A DNA stretch of 64,000 bases from WRHT01 sp031550525 (GCA_031550525.1 JAVBON010000013.1:22889-86888), one strand, 5' to 3'; shown: positions 44,753 to 53,426, counted from the stretch's first letter. Notes: generated from the letters alone by a model not told the origin. Program-made: numbers and translations.

Positions 44753-46399
44753 ATGTCTAAGTTACCAAAAGCAGCGGATATGCTGAACAGCATAAATTAC
44801 GCCATGCCCGAAAAGGGCTGGATGGATACCAAACCGGTTTTCAAGCAGGGCACCTACCCCTACCCGGCCAAAGAAAACACCATGCGCGGCCTTGGCATGC
44901 CCAACCCGCACACATGGAACCCGGAAGAAGAAGACTGGGGCCTGCCCAAAGATTGGGAAAACATTATCTACAACGGCCTTAAAGAACGCTTGGCCAAATA
45001 CCGCTCCCTCAAGGTGTTTATGGATACCTGCGTGCGTTGCGGGGCCTGCGCCGACAAATGCCACTTTTTCATAGGCAGCGCAGACCCCAAAAACATGCCG
45101 GTGCTGCGCGCCGAGCTCCTTCGCTCGGTGTACCGCAAAGACTTCACCACCGCGGGCAGGCTCCTGGGCAAAGTTGCCGGAGCGCGCAAGCTGGATAAAG
45201 ACGTTATCAAAGAGTGGTTCTACTACTTCTACCAGTGCACCGAGTGCCGCCGCTGTTCCCTGTTCTGCCCCTACGGCATAGATACGGCGGAAATCACCTT
45301 TATAGTGCGCGAGCTGTTGCACGAATTGGGCCTTGGCCTGCACTGGATTATGGACCCGGTGAGCAACTGTAACCGCACCGGCAACCATTTGGGCATTCAG
45401 CCGCACGCCTTCAAGGAAATCGTGGAATTCCTCTGCGACGACATTGAAGACATCACCGGCATACGCATCAATCCGCCATTCAACGAAAAAGGGCATGAAA
45501 TACTCTTCATCACCCCCTCGGGCGACGTGTTCGCGGATCCGGGCATCTATACCTTTATGGGCTACCTGATGCTCTTCCACGAACTGGGGCTGGATTACAC
45601 CCTTTCCACCTATGCTTCGGAAGGCGGCAACTTCGGCTCCTTTACCTCGGCCGATATGATGAAAAAGCTCAACGCCAAAATGTATGCCGAAGCCGAGCGC
45701 CTTGGCGTAAAGTGGATTCTGGGCGGCGAGTGCGGCCACATGTGGCGCGTGGTGCATCAGTACATGGAAACCATGAACGGCCCAACCCCCAAAAACATGC
45801 AAGTGCCCAAAAGCCCCATTACCGGCACCGTTTTTGACCACGCGGCGTCCACAAAAATGGTGCACATTGCCGAGTTTACGGCCGACCTTATAAAGCACAA
45901 CAAGCTTAACCTCGACCCCAGCCGTAACGACCATAAAATCGTCACCTTCCACGATTCTTGCAACCCGGCCCGCGGCATGGGCATGCTGGAAGAACCGCGC
46001 TACGTGCTTAAAAACGTGTGCAACAACTTTGTGGAAATGCCCGAAAACACCATACGTGAGCAGACCTTCTGCTGCGGCGCTGGTTCCGGCCTGAACACCG
46101 ACGAAATTATGGATATACGCATGCGCGGCGCTCTGCCGCGCGGCAACGCCCTGCGTTACGTGCAGCAGAAGCACGGCGTTGATACCCTGGCCTGCGTTTG
46201 CGCCATAGACCGCGCAACCCTGCCGCCTCTGGCCAACTACTGGGCGCCGGGCGTGGGTGTAACCGGCCTGCACGAGCTGGTGGCCAACGCCTTGGTAATG
46301 AAGGGCGAGAAAAAACGCACCGTGGACCTGCGCCAGGAAGATCTGCCCGGCGTGGAGGATGACGACGCGGACGACGCTGCTAACGGAGGAGAAGAATAA
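44753..46399 (+). CDS. dsrK: DsrK, HdrD-like iron-sulfur catalytic subunit
   Basis: 548 residues. Two ferredoxin-like cluster motifs, CVRCGACADKC and CTECRRCSLFC, are followed by the CCG-type region: HDSCNPARGM and FCCGAGSGLN, which bind the special [4Fe-4S] site of HdrD-like proteins. DsrK is thought to reduce the DsrC trisulfide on the cytoplasmic side. Bases 45569-45604 of this gene are repeated exactly, in inverted orientation, inside repeat element C downstream of dsrP. The stop overlaps the dsrJ start (TAATG). Confidence 0.96.
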   Translation: MSKLPKAADMLNSINYAMPEKGWMDTKPVFKQGTYPYPAKENTMRGLGMPNPHTWNPEEEDWGLPKDWENIIYNGLKERLAKYRSLKVFMDTCVRCGACADKCHFFIGSADPKNMPVLRAELLRSVYRKDFTTAGRLLGKVAGARKLDKDVIKEWFYYFYQCTECRRCSLFCPYGIDTAEITFIVRELLHELGLGLHWIMDPVSNCNRTGNHLGIQPHAFKEIVEFLCDDIEDITGIRINPPFNEKGHEILFITPSGDVFADPGIYTFMGYLMLFHELGLDYTLSTYASEGGNFGSFTSADMMKKLNAKMYAEAERLGVKWILGGECGHMWRVVHQYMETMNGPTPKNMQVPKSPITGTVFDHAASTKMVHIAEFTADLIKHNKLNLDPSRNDHKIVTFHDSCNPARGMGMLEEPRYVLKNVCNNFVEMPENTIREQTFCCGAGSGLNTDEIMDIRMRGALPRGNALRYVQQKHGVDTLACVCAIDRATLPPLANYWAPGVGVTGLHELVANALVMKGEKKRTVDLRQEDLPGVEDDDADDAANGGEE

Positions 46400-46779
46400 T
46401 GTACAATTCCAAATACATTCTGGCGGGGCTGCTCGCGTTTGTAGTGGTATTCACCTCTCCTTTCTGGGTGAACGCGCTTACGCCAAAATATACGCACCCG
46501 GCCCTGGCCCTGCCCGCCGATGCCAAAGAGTGCGTTGAAACGGCCGAATACATGCGCGCCGAGCACATGCAAATACTCAATAGCTGGCGCGACATGGCCC
46601 TGCGTGAAGGCCTGCGCACCTACACCGACTCTCGCGGCAAAACCTGGGATATTAACCTGCAGAACACCTGCATGAGCTGCCACTCCAACAAGCCTCAATT
46701 CTGCGACACCTGCCACGACAGCAACAGCGTAAGCCCTTACTGCTGGGACTGCCACGTAGAGCCGAGGGGGAACAAGTAA
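46399..46779 (+). CDS. dsrJ: DsrJ, trihaem periplasmic cytochrome c
   Basis: 126 residues: an uncleaved-looking N-terminal anchor (ILAGLLAFVVVFTSPFWV) and three CxxCH sites, CMSCH, CDTCH and CWDCH. It faces the periplasm in the Dsr complex. Start and stop both overlap neighbours by one base (TAATG), showing tight coupling. Confidence 0.95.
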   Translation: MYNSKYILAGLLAFVVVFTSPFWVNALTPKYTHPALALPADAKECVETAEYMRAEHMQILNSWRDMALREGLRTYTDSRGKTWDINLQNTCMSCHSNKPQFCDTCHDSNSVSPYCWDCHVEPRGNK

Positions 46780-47552
46780 TGAACAAGACCAGAAGAGACT
46801 TTATGAGAATAGCCGGCATTTCAGCCCTTGGGCTGGCCGGCGCCATGGCTGCCCCCGGCCTTGCTCAGGCTGCCAGCCACGGCACATATAGCGCGCCGGA
46901 AAAAGGCCTTACCGCCAAACGTTGGGGCATGGCTATTTTTACGGAAAAATTCGAGACCCTTGCCGACTTTCAAAGAGTAATAAACGCCTGCCACAAACCG
47001 CACAATATTCCGGATATCCCCAAAAAGAGCCAGGAAATTAAGTGGCTTTGGCGCGACGGCTACCACGAGACCTTTACGGAAAACGTAAACGCCTTCAATA
47101 ACGCAGCCTTGGAAGAGCGCAAATACCTTATGCTTTGCAACCACTGTGAAAACCCCGCCTGCGTGCGCGTGTGCCCCACCGGCGCAACCTTTAAGCGCGC
47201 CGACGGCATAGTGGTAATGGACTACCACCGTTGCATAGGCTGCCGCTTTTGCATGGCGGGTTGCCCCTTTGGCGCGCGCAGCTTCAACTTTAACAACCCC
47301 CGCGAGTATATTGCGGAAACCAACCCCAAATTCCCCACCCGTATGCGCGGCGTGGTGGAAAAATGCACCTTCTGCTCCGAAAGGCTGGCCGAAGGCAAGC
47401 TCCCCTACTGTGTGGAAGCCTCTGACGGCGCAATGGTATTCGGCGACCTTACGGACCCCGAATCCGACGTCTCCAAGGCCATTAAAGAAAATTACAGCGT
47501 TGTGCGCAAGCCCAGCTTAGGCACCGGGCCCAGCGTATACTACATACTTTAG
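46779..47552 (+). CDS. dsrO: DsrO, periplasmic ferredoxin-like subunit (Tat-exported)
   Basis: 257 residues. A twin-arginine signal, TRRDFMRIAGISALG, exports the folded iron-sulfur protein. Cluster motifs include CNHCENPACVRVCPTG, CIGCRFCMAGCPFG and CTFC. It links DsrJ to DsrP electrically. It is 9 bp from dsrP. Confidence 0.95.
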   Translation: MNKTRRDFMRIAGISALGLAGAMAAPGLAQAASHGTYSAPEKGLTAKRWGMAIFTEKFETLADFQRVINACHKPHNIPDIPKKSQEIKWLWRDGYHETFTENVNAFNNAALEERKYLMLCNHCENPACVRVCPTGATFKRADGIVVMDYHRCIGCRFCMAGCPFGARSFNFNNPREYIAETNPKFPTRMRGVVEKCTFCSERLAEGKLPYCVEASDGAMVFGDLTDPESDVSKAIKENYSVVRKPSLGTGPSVYYIL

Positions 47553-47561
47553 GGGGATAAC

Positions 47562-48725
47562 ATGTTAGAAAGAGTACTCAAAGGTTCCCCAAAGTTCTAC
47601 ATATGGCTGGCCGTACTTGGCGCGGTAATAGGTTTGGGCTTTTTCGCCTACCTGTTCCAGCTTTTCTTCGGTCTTTCCGTAACCGGACTTTCAAGGGACG
47701 TGTCTTGGGGCCTTTACATCGCCCAGTTCACCTACTTTGTGGGTGTGGCGGCAGGCGCGGTAATGCTGGTGCTGCCCACTTACTTCCATCATTACAAAGA
47801 GTTCAAAAAAATGATTATCCTCGGCGAATTCATGGCAATCGCCGCCGTAATCATGTGCATGCTCTTTATTTTTGTCGACCTGGGCCAGCCCCAGCGCGTG
47901 CTTAACGTTATACTGCACCCCACGCCCAACTCCGTAATGTTTTGGGACATGCTCGTGCTCAGCGGCTATCTCTTCCTCAACGTAATCATCGGTTGGGTTA
48001 CTCTTGAGGCGGAACGGCACGACGTAACCCCGCCCAAGTGGATAAAATACTTCATTTACCTTTCGGTGTTCTGGGCCTTCTCCATTCACACCGTAACAGG
48101 CTTTTTGTATGCCGGCATACCAGGCCGCCATTACTGGCTTACCGCCGTTATGGCCCCGCGCTTTCTGGCATCGGCCTTCTGTTCCGGCCCGGCTATCCTC
48201 CTGCTGCTCAGCCTGGCGCTTAAAAAGGCCACCAAGTTCGATGTGGGCGACAAGGCCATAAAGGGCCTTACCACCATCATTACTTACGCCATGGGCATCA
48301 ACATTTTCTTCTATATGATGGAAGTGTTCACCGCTTTTTACAGCGGCATTCCGGGCCACGCCCACCCCATGCAGTTTCTGTTCGCGGGCCACGACGGCCA
48401 TTACTACTGGATTAACGGCTGGATGTGGGTATGCGCGGTGTTTGCCCTGCTCTCCTTCAGCCTCTTGCTCAACCCCTCTACCCGCCACAATGAAAAGCTC
48501 CTGCCTTGGACGCTTGTAATGCTGGTGATAGCAAGCTGGATAGACAAGAGCCTGGGCCTGCTCATAGGCGGCTTTACCCCCAACACTTACGAAACCATTA
48601 CCGAATACGCCCCCTCGGTGCCAGAAATACTCATCACTTTGGGCGTGTACGGCATAGGTTTGACCGTGCTCTCCGTACTCTGGAAGATAGCGCTGGATGT
48701 AAAAAAAGAATCCGGGCACTTCTAG
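47562..48725 (+). CDS. dsrP: DsrP, NrfD-like integral membrane subunit
   Basis: 387 residues with about ten TMs (e.g. WLAVLGAVIGLGFFAYLFQL, AVIMCMLFIFVDLGQPQRVL) typical of the NrfD/PsrC family, which contacts menaquinone without haem. Last gene of dsrMKJOP; a strong terminator follows 18 bp after the stop. Confidence 0.95.
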   Translation: MLERVLKGSPKFYIWLAVLGAVIGLGFFAYLFQLFFGLSVTGLSRDVSWGLYIAQFTYFVGVAAGAVMLVLPTYFHHYKEFKKMIILGEFMAIAAVIMCMLFIFVDLGQPQRVLNVILHPTPNSVMFWDMLVLSGYLFLNVIIGWVTLEAERHDVTPPKWIKYFIYLSVFWAFSIHTVTGFLYAGIPGRHYWLTAVMAPRFLASAFCSGPAILLLLSLALKKATKFDVGDKAIKGLTTIITYAMGINIFFYMMEVFTAFYSGIPGHAHPMQFLFAGHDGHYYWINGWMWVCAVFALLSFSLLLNPSTRHNEKLLPWTLVMLVIASWIDKSLGLLIGGFTPNTYETITEYAPSVPEILITLGVYGIGLTVLSVLWKIALDVKKESGHF

Positions 48726-48742
48726 CAGACACATAGCTTGAT

Positions 48743-48786
48743 AATAAATTACCGCCCCGTTTGTATGAACGGGGCGGTAATTTATT
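48743..48786. terminator. Strong bidirectional terminator after dsrP
   Basis: A perfect 19-bp stem with a 6-nt loop (arms 48743-48761 and 48768-48786; core ACCGCCCCGTT) is flanked by AATAAATT/AATTTATT, so it can work on both strands. Confidence 0.9.
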
Positions 48787-48816
48787 ACGCGCGCATTTTG
48801 AAGGCGCAGCGGATTA

Positions 48817-48995
48817 GGTTGTGTCGACATTCAGAGTGATTTTGTTCTCTGGGAAGCAAGGCTTTTAACCGAAAGAGTATACTCTTAAGGGTGTAATCCA
48901 GCCCCAGTTCGTGGAAGAGCATACGGTATTCGACTGCGGGGCAAAGCCTTGCTGACGAAGCCAGAGGGAAAAAGCGCCTGAATGTCGACACAAAC
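48817..48995. repeat. Large palindromic element, copy C, with 36-nt dsrK-derived insert
   Basis: A 179-nt element nearly identical to copy B: same outer arms (GTGTCGACATTCAG and CTGAATGTCGACAC), same inner GCAAGGCTTTT/CAAAGCCTTGC arms and same apex GAAAGAGTATACTCTT. Between CTCTT and ACGGTATTCGACTG it carries an extra 36 bases, 48887-48922, which are exactly the reverse complement of dsrK 45569-45604. The element lies between dsrP and a PIN-toxin gene, starting about 30 bp past the terminator. A short reading through it on the minus strand is not a gene. The rest of the 48726-49056 gap has only the dsrP terminator. Confidence 0.8.
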
Positions 48996-49056
48996 AAGGG
49001 GCAGCACCCAGGGCAGAATATTAATAATGTAGTGCCTTAGCAAAAAACAACCGGCT

Positions 49057-49434
49057 TTAAATATGCATAACCAACGGAGTATACCTGGCAAGTATCCCGT
49101 CGCCTGTAATCAGCCGCATAGGTTCTGCCATGGCCTGTGACACAAGCATATGGTCAAAAGGGTCATTATGGTATCTGGGTATTTCAGCCAGCATTTCCGC
49201 ATGCGAACCCAAAAGCGGCAAATCAATAAAACCGCTTCCCAGCGCTGCCGCGCGAAGCTCCGGCAAACTGGCCTCCAGCTTGCCTATGCGCGTTTTGATA
49301 GCTATTTCCAACCAAGATACTGTACTTGCGAATATTTCATTTTCATCAGCAAGCAGCAATTCCCGCACGGGTTGAATGCGAGGCCCGTTTGTAAGCGCCC
49401 AAAGCAGAGCGTTGGTATCCAGCAGCAGCCTCAT
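49057..49434 (-). CDS. PIN-domain (VapC-like) toxin
   Basis: 125 residues. LLLDTNALLW (first Asp), WLEIAIKTRIGK (central Glu) and HNDPFDHMLVSQA (C-terminal Asp cluster) are the PIN nuclease acidic residues. VapC toxins cut RNA. The start overlaps the antitoxin stop by 4 bp. Repeat element C lies 61 bp past its stop. Confidence 0.85.
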   Translation of the reverse strand: MRLLLDTNALLWALTNGPRIQPVRELLLADENEIFASTVSWLEIAIKTRIGKLEASLPELRAAALGSGFIDLPLLGSHAEMLAEIPRYHNDPFDHMLVSQAMAEPMRLITGDGILARYTPLVMHI

Positions 49435-49679
49435 TCGATATCTCCGTCAAAAGCGGAGAGAATTTCCGGCGGCAGCGGTTCGTCAAAATCATCCGGAACA
49501 ACCAGTTTGCCCTCCAAAAGGCCAAGGCGCTTTTTAGGCTTGGTTGCGGCAACTGAAGTAAGCACTGCTTCGGCCCGGCCATAACTGCCTATAAAAATGG
49601 TTTCGCCTCCGGCAGCCCTTTTGACCAGTTGGGAAAGCGAGCTTTTCGCTTTATGCATGGGCACAACGGTTATAGACAT
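49431..49679 (-). CDS. Phd/YefM-family antitoxin
   Basis: 82 residues; MHKAKSSLSQLVKRAAGGETIFIGSYG is the Phd/YefM DNA-binding pattern (key residues KAKSSLSQLV and GET). It should neutralise the PIN toxin and repress the pair. Good ribosome site (GGAGG) upstream. Confidence 0.82.
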   Translation of the reverse strand: MSITVVPMHKAKSSLSQLVKRAAGGETIFIGSYGRAEAVLTSVAATKPKKRLGLLEGKLVVPDDFDEPLPPEILSAFDGDIE

Positions 49680-49788
49680 GGCAACCTCCTTTTATCTTCA
49701 TACAAATTTAGCTAGGACTTAGCCCGAAGTCAAGCAGGCTTGCGTGCTCCAAACCAAAACGTACGGTTACCACGCATGGCGTTATCGC

Positions 49789-50262
49789 TTATTGGGGCTC
49801 CACGAAGCCGCTCTCGCTCACAACAGTCAGGCCGTGCCGGGCCAGCAGGGCCGCAGTTACGCCCTGCCCTTTAATAATGCGGCGGCTAAAGCTGCCATCA
49901 TAAATAAGGCTGCTGCCGCACGAGGGGCTACGCTCTTTTAACACGGCGGTTTTTATGCCTTGTTCTTTTGCCAGTTCCAGCACTTTAGTTGCTCCGGCGG
50001 TAAAATTATCCGTCACATCCCGCCCATCGGCCGTAAGCACCCTGCCGTTTCTTATTTCGCAGGGGCTGCGCGGCACTTCAAGGCCGCCCAGCACTTCTGG
50101 GCAAACCGGCACAGCCTGGCCAGAGAGCGCCATGTCGCGCAAGGCAGGCACAGTAGCGGTTTTGCCGTCGTAACGGCACGGCTCGCCGCACAAGCACGCG
50201 CTTACCAGATAAAGCGGCTTTACAGAGGCGTCAGGCTCCCGCGTGTTCTTTATGTTACCCAT
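49789..50262 (-). CDS. DUF523 family protein
   Basis: 157 residues with the DUF523 pattern: LVSACLCGEPCRYDG near the N-terminus, VCPEVLGGLEVPRSPCEI in the middle and ERSPSCGSSLIYDG. The conserved cysteines suggest metal, iron-sulfur or persulfide chemistry; a link with sulfur metabolism has been proposed for related proteins, but no function is sure. ATG 50262 is preceded by CAGGAG; the form from 50304 is longer without support. Confidence 0.8.
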   Translation of the reverse strand: MGNIKNTREPDASVKPLYLVSACLCGEPCRYDGKTATVPALRDMALSGQAVPVCPEVLGGLEVPRSPCEIRNGRVLTADGRDVTDNFTAGATKVLELAKEQGIKTAVLKERSPSCGSSLIYDGSFSRRIIKGQGVTAALLARHGLTVVSESGFVEPQ

Positions 50263-50425
50263 CCAAAACTCCTGTATTAATGACGTGAGATATAGGCATA
50301 CCATGCAAGGTTGGCAACATAAACAGGCACTTCACGCATGCCGCCCAGCCATAAATAATTGACCGTGATCCGAATGCGTTTAATATGCAATTACCCATAC
50401 ATATAAGGCAAATTGGAGAAAACAT

Positions 50426-50638
50426 ATGCGAAACAAGCAGTTGGACGACATAGCCGCGTTGGAGAGTGAAATGTCAAAGCTGGAAGCCGAATTGGGCCTG
50501 ACCTTGGAGCCGGGTGAAGTAGCCAGGCAAATGTGGAGACTGACGGCAATAAAAGACGAAATAAAGCAACTGCGCAATTGCTGCGAGCCGCCATCGCCCA
50601 GGCCGGATTACGAAGAGCCGGACAGCGGGCTGCTATAA
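50426..50638 (+). CDS. Small coiled-coil hypothetical protein
   Basis: 70 residues. The first two thirds, IAALESEMSKLEAELGLTLE and ALTAIKDEIKQL-like heptads, should form a helix or coiled coil; the tail is Pro/Glu/Asp-rich (PPSPRPDYEEPDSG). A ribosome site TTGGAG lies 8 bp upstream. No family recognised. It is flanked by its own upstream gap and by a hairpin terminator. Confidence 0.5.
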   Translation: MRNKQLDDIAALESEMSKLEAELGLTLEPGEVARQMWRLTAIKDEIKQLRNCCEPPSPRPDYEEPDSGLL

Positions 50639-50647
50639 AACCAATAC

Positions 50648-50690
50648 TGCGGCAATGGCCGGAACCATGCAGGTTCGGGCCATTGCCGCA
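50648..50690. terminator. Long hairpin between small ORF and glnN
   Basis: TGCGGCAATGGCC pairs with GGCCATTGCCGCA, with an inner GGAACC/GGTTC stem. It lies 10 bp past the small ORF and 27 bp past the glnN stop, so it probably terminates both. Confidence 0.75.
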
Positions 50691-50716
50691 TATTTCAAAT
50701 CCATTGCCTGTATTAT

Positions 50717-52936
50717 TTAGATAGACAGCAACTCGCGGTATTTGGGAAGCGGCCAGATGGCATCGTCCACCACTGTTTCCAAGGCGTCGCCCTCGGCACG
50801 GCAGGCCTCCATAACCGGCAGAATGTGGTCGCGGTAGAAAGCGGCTTCTTCCAGCGGGCCTTTAACGGCGCGGCGTCCGCGCCCTTTTTTGTTAAGCTCT
50901 TCTTCCAGGCGGTCCAGGGCAATCATAAAGTCGCCCAGGTGGCGGCTTACGCGCTCCAGCATAAGCTCATGCCCTTCGGTATCGGCATGCTCTTTCATGC
51001 AGGCGCGCAGCACCGATATGCTCTCGGCCAGCTTGCGCTGGTATTCTATGGCGGCAGGCAGCAGTATGGTGCGCCCGATTTCCAGCGTAAGCTGTGCCTC
51101 CACGCCCATGGTAAGAGCGTAGCCGTGCAGCAGAATATCGCGGCGCGATTCCACCTCGCGGGCGGAAAGCACGGCATAGCGCGAAAGCAGGGCAATATTC
51201 TCGGGGTCGGCAAAATGCGAGAGCGCGGTAACACTGTCTTTATAAATGGGCAGCCCGCGTTTTTTGGCCTCGCGCGGCCAGGCGTCGGAATAGTTGTCGC
51301 CGTTAAAAAGTATGTTGCGGTGCTTGGAAAATTCCTTTTCCAGCAAAGCCTGGGTGGCCTCGTTTAGGCTTGCGCCTCCGGCCACGGCGGTTTCAAGCTC
51401 GGTGGCAAAATGATCCAGAGCTTCGGTTACAGCAGTATTGATCAAAAAGACCATGGGCGAAGTGGAGGCCGATGAGCCCACCATGCGAAACTCGAACTTC
51501 TCGCCGGTAAAAGCCACGGGTGAGGTGCGGTTGCGGTCAGTGGCGTCTTTGGGCAGTGGGGGCAAAGAGTTTACGCCTATGCGCATAACTTCGCCCTTGG
51601 CCTGCTTGCCGCGTTTTTTGGTAACAATGCCGTCCACCACGTCGGCCAACTGCGCGCCCAGATAAATGGAAAAAATGGCCGGGGGCGCCTCGTGCCCGCC
51701 AAGGCGCAGGTCGTTGCTGGCGCTGGTTGTGCCTAACCGCAAGAGGCCGGAATAACGGTGCACGGCGCGCACCACGGCGCATAAAAATACCAGAAACTGC
51801 GCGTTTTCATGCGGGGTATCGCCGGGGTCCAGCAGGTTGTTGCCCAATGAATCGGCCAGAGACCAGTTGCAATGTTTGCCGCTGCCGCTCACGCCTTTAA
51901 AGGGCTTTTCATGCAGCAGGCACATAAATCCGTGCTTTTGGGCGGTATCGCGCATGGTCTCCATAATCAGCATGTTATGGTCCGTGGCTATGTTGGCCTC
52001 TTCAAACAGGGGGGCCAGCTCAAACTGGCCGGGGGCCACCTCGTTGTGCCTGGTTTTGGCCGGAATGCCCAATTTGTAGAGCCTGTGCTCCAAATCTATC
52101 ATATAGGCCAGCACGCGCTCGCGTATGGAGCCATAGTAATGGTCGCCCATCTCCTGCCCCTTGGCCGGGCGCGCGCCGTAAATGGTGCGCCCGCAGGTGC
52201 TCAGATCCGGCCGTTGCAGGAAAAGGCGTTTATCCACCAAAAAGTATTCCTGTTCCGCGCCAAGGGTGGCGAACACGTGCGTGGGCTCTGGCTCGCCCGC
52301 CTTGTGAAAAAGCTTGAGCACGCGCATGGCATGCACGGCCAAAGCCTGGCTGGAGCGCAAAAGCGGTGTTTTGCGGTCAAGGCATTCGCCGGTGTAGGAG
52401 CAAAAGGCCGTGGGTATGCACAGGGTGTAGCCGTTAAGGCTTTCTTTAAGGAATACGGGAGAGCGCGGGTCCCAGGCGGTGTAGCCTCTGGCCTCGAAGG
52501 TAGAGCGGATGCCGCCGGAGGGAAAGGAGGAGGCGTCGGATTCGCCCTTGATAAGCATTTTGCCGGAAAAACGGCTGAGCACGTCGCCTTCCGGCGTAAG
52601 GGAGAGGAAAGCGTCGTGTTTTTCGGCCGTGCTGCCGGTCATGGGCTGGAACCAGTGGGTATAGTGGGTCGCGCCTTTTTCTTCCGCCCAATCCTTCATG
52701 GCTCCGGCCACTATTTCGGCCATATCGGCATCCAGCGGGTGCCCTTCGCGCACGGTGCGCATAAGGCGCTCGAAAATGTCTTTGGGCAGGCGCGAGCGCA
52801 TCTCTTTAACGCCAAATACCAGCGAGCCGTAGGAGCTTTGCAGTTTGTCCCTTCCATAATCTATATCAAGCACAAGAGGCCGTGAGGTTCCGGCTTCCAT
52901 AATCCCTTTCAAACGCATGCTGTTGCGGCTGGTCAT
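50717..52936 (-). CDS. glnN: Glutamine synthetase type III
   Basis: 739 residues, the length of GlnN (GSIII, about 700-730), and far from GlnA (~450). Landmarks are FATLGAEQEYFLVDKR (metal-binding Glu), HNEVAPGQFELAPLFE, GSGKHCNWSL and FRMVGSSAS. It makes glutamine from glutamate, ammonia and ATP. No nitrogen regulator or sigma54 promoter was recognised upstream. A hairpin GCCGCCC/GGCG in the leader and the tandem repeats at 53251-53424 lie upstream. Confidence 0.95.
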   Translation of the reverse strand: MTSRNSMRLKGIMEAGTSRPLVLDIDYGRDKLQSSYGSLVFGVKEMRSRLPKDIFERLMRTVREGHPLDADMAEIVAGAMKDWAEEKGATHYTHWFQPMTGSTAEKHDAFLSLTPEGDVLSRFSGKMLIKGESDASSFPSGGIRSTFEARGYTAWDPRSPVFLKESLNGYTLCIPTAFCSYTGECLDRKTPLLRSSQALAVHAMRVLKLFHKAGEPEPTHVFATLGAEQEYFLVDKRLFLQRPDLSTCGRTIYGARPAKGQEMGDHYYGSIRERVLAYMIDLEHRLYKLGIPAKTRHNEVAPGQFELAPLFEEANIATDHNMLIMETMRDTAQKHGFMCLLHEKPFKGVSGSGKHCNWSLADSLGNNLLDPGDTPHENAQFLVFLCAVVRAVHRYSGLLRLGTTSASNDLRLGGHEAPPAIFSIYLGAQLADVVDGIVTKKRGKQAKGEVMRIGVNSLPPLPKDATDRNRTSPVAFTGEKFEFRMVGSSASTSPMVFLINTAVTEALDHFATELETAVAGGASLNEATQALLEKEFSKHRNILFNGDNYSDAWPREAKKRGLPIYKDSVTALSHFADPENIALLSRYAVLSAREVESRRDILLHGYALTMGVEAQLTLEIGRTILLPAAIEYQRKLAESISVLRACMKEHADTEGHELMLERVSRHLGDFMIALDRLEEELNKKGRGRRAVKGPLEEAAFYRDHILPVMEACRAEGDALETVVDDAIWPLPKYRELLSI

Positions 52937-53250
52937 AATACTGCTCTTTCGTTTTGATTAAAAAAGAAAACGCCTTTTGGGCGGCACAAAATTGATATAA
53001 TACAGAGACGTGAAAATTCAAAATGTATAATGACGGTAAAATGAAATTAATGACGCGAGAAAAAGCCCCGAAGGGGCGAATACAAGATGGGCCGGAAGCG
53101 GCGTGGCCGCGCCGATAAAATAATGCGGCACTGGTTAAAGAGTATATCCGTTTCCACAACATGGAACGGTTTCGGAAAAAGCTCGGCCAGCTTCCCCCGG
53201 TGGAATATCGGGAAAAGCCGGCCGCTTAATCATCGCCTCCGGGCTTTTTT
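52937..53250. other. glnN upstream region
   Basis: Leader of glnN. It contains a CGCC-loop-GGCG hairpin (~52970-52983) and a small GCCCC-GAA-GGGGC hairpin (~53066). No gene is convincing; a short minus-strand reading at 53135-53341 runs through the adjacent tandem repeats and is rejected. Confidence 0.5.
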
Positions 53251-53424
53251 TAACCTGTCTACCTGACAGGGGGCAGACCACGGAGGGGCGTTTTAACATG
53301 TCTACCTGACGGTGGCCGCCACTGAAGGGCCTTTTTGACATGTCTACCTGACAGCGTCAGACCACTGAGGGGTCTTTTTAACCTGTCTACTTGGCAGGAG
53401 CAGACCACTGAGGGGTCTTTTCTT
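53251..53424. repeat. Four tandem ~43-bp structured repeats
   Basis: Units start at 53251, 53294, 53336 and 53379 (periods 43, 42 and 43). The consensus is AACCTGTCTACCTGACAG, a short variable stretch, then GACCACTGAGGGGTC and a T run. Each unit can form two hairpins: CTGTC-TACCT-GACAG and GACC...GGTC followed by TTTT on the plus strand, like a miniature terminator. Some changes in the arms keep pairing (unit 4 CCTGTC with GGCAGG). The last unit ends at the stop of the 53427-54146 gene. A partial fifth unit (CCTCCGGGCTTTTTT) precedes the first. Confidence 0.85.
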
Positions 53425-53426
53425 AC

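Noticed and set aside
44762..46273. 503-codon minus-strand reading opposite dsrK
   Set aside because: dsrK is unmistakable; the antisense reading is a GC-rich codon-bias artefact.
47691..48830. 379-codon minus-strand reading opposite dsrP
   Set aside because: Shadow of dsrP; it also crosses the dsrP terminator.
48887..48922. CRISPR spacer against the cell's own dsrK
   Set aside because: The length is spacer-like, but there are no direct repeats on either side and no cas genes; the flanks are the palindromic element.
48785..48997. Small minus-strand reading containing LFHELGLDYT
   Set aside because: It only appears gene-like because repeat element C carries the 36-nt dsrK segment; the rest is palindromic repeat.
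53251..53424. CRISPR array
   Set aside because: The repeats are contiguous with no unique spacers and no cas genes nearby.
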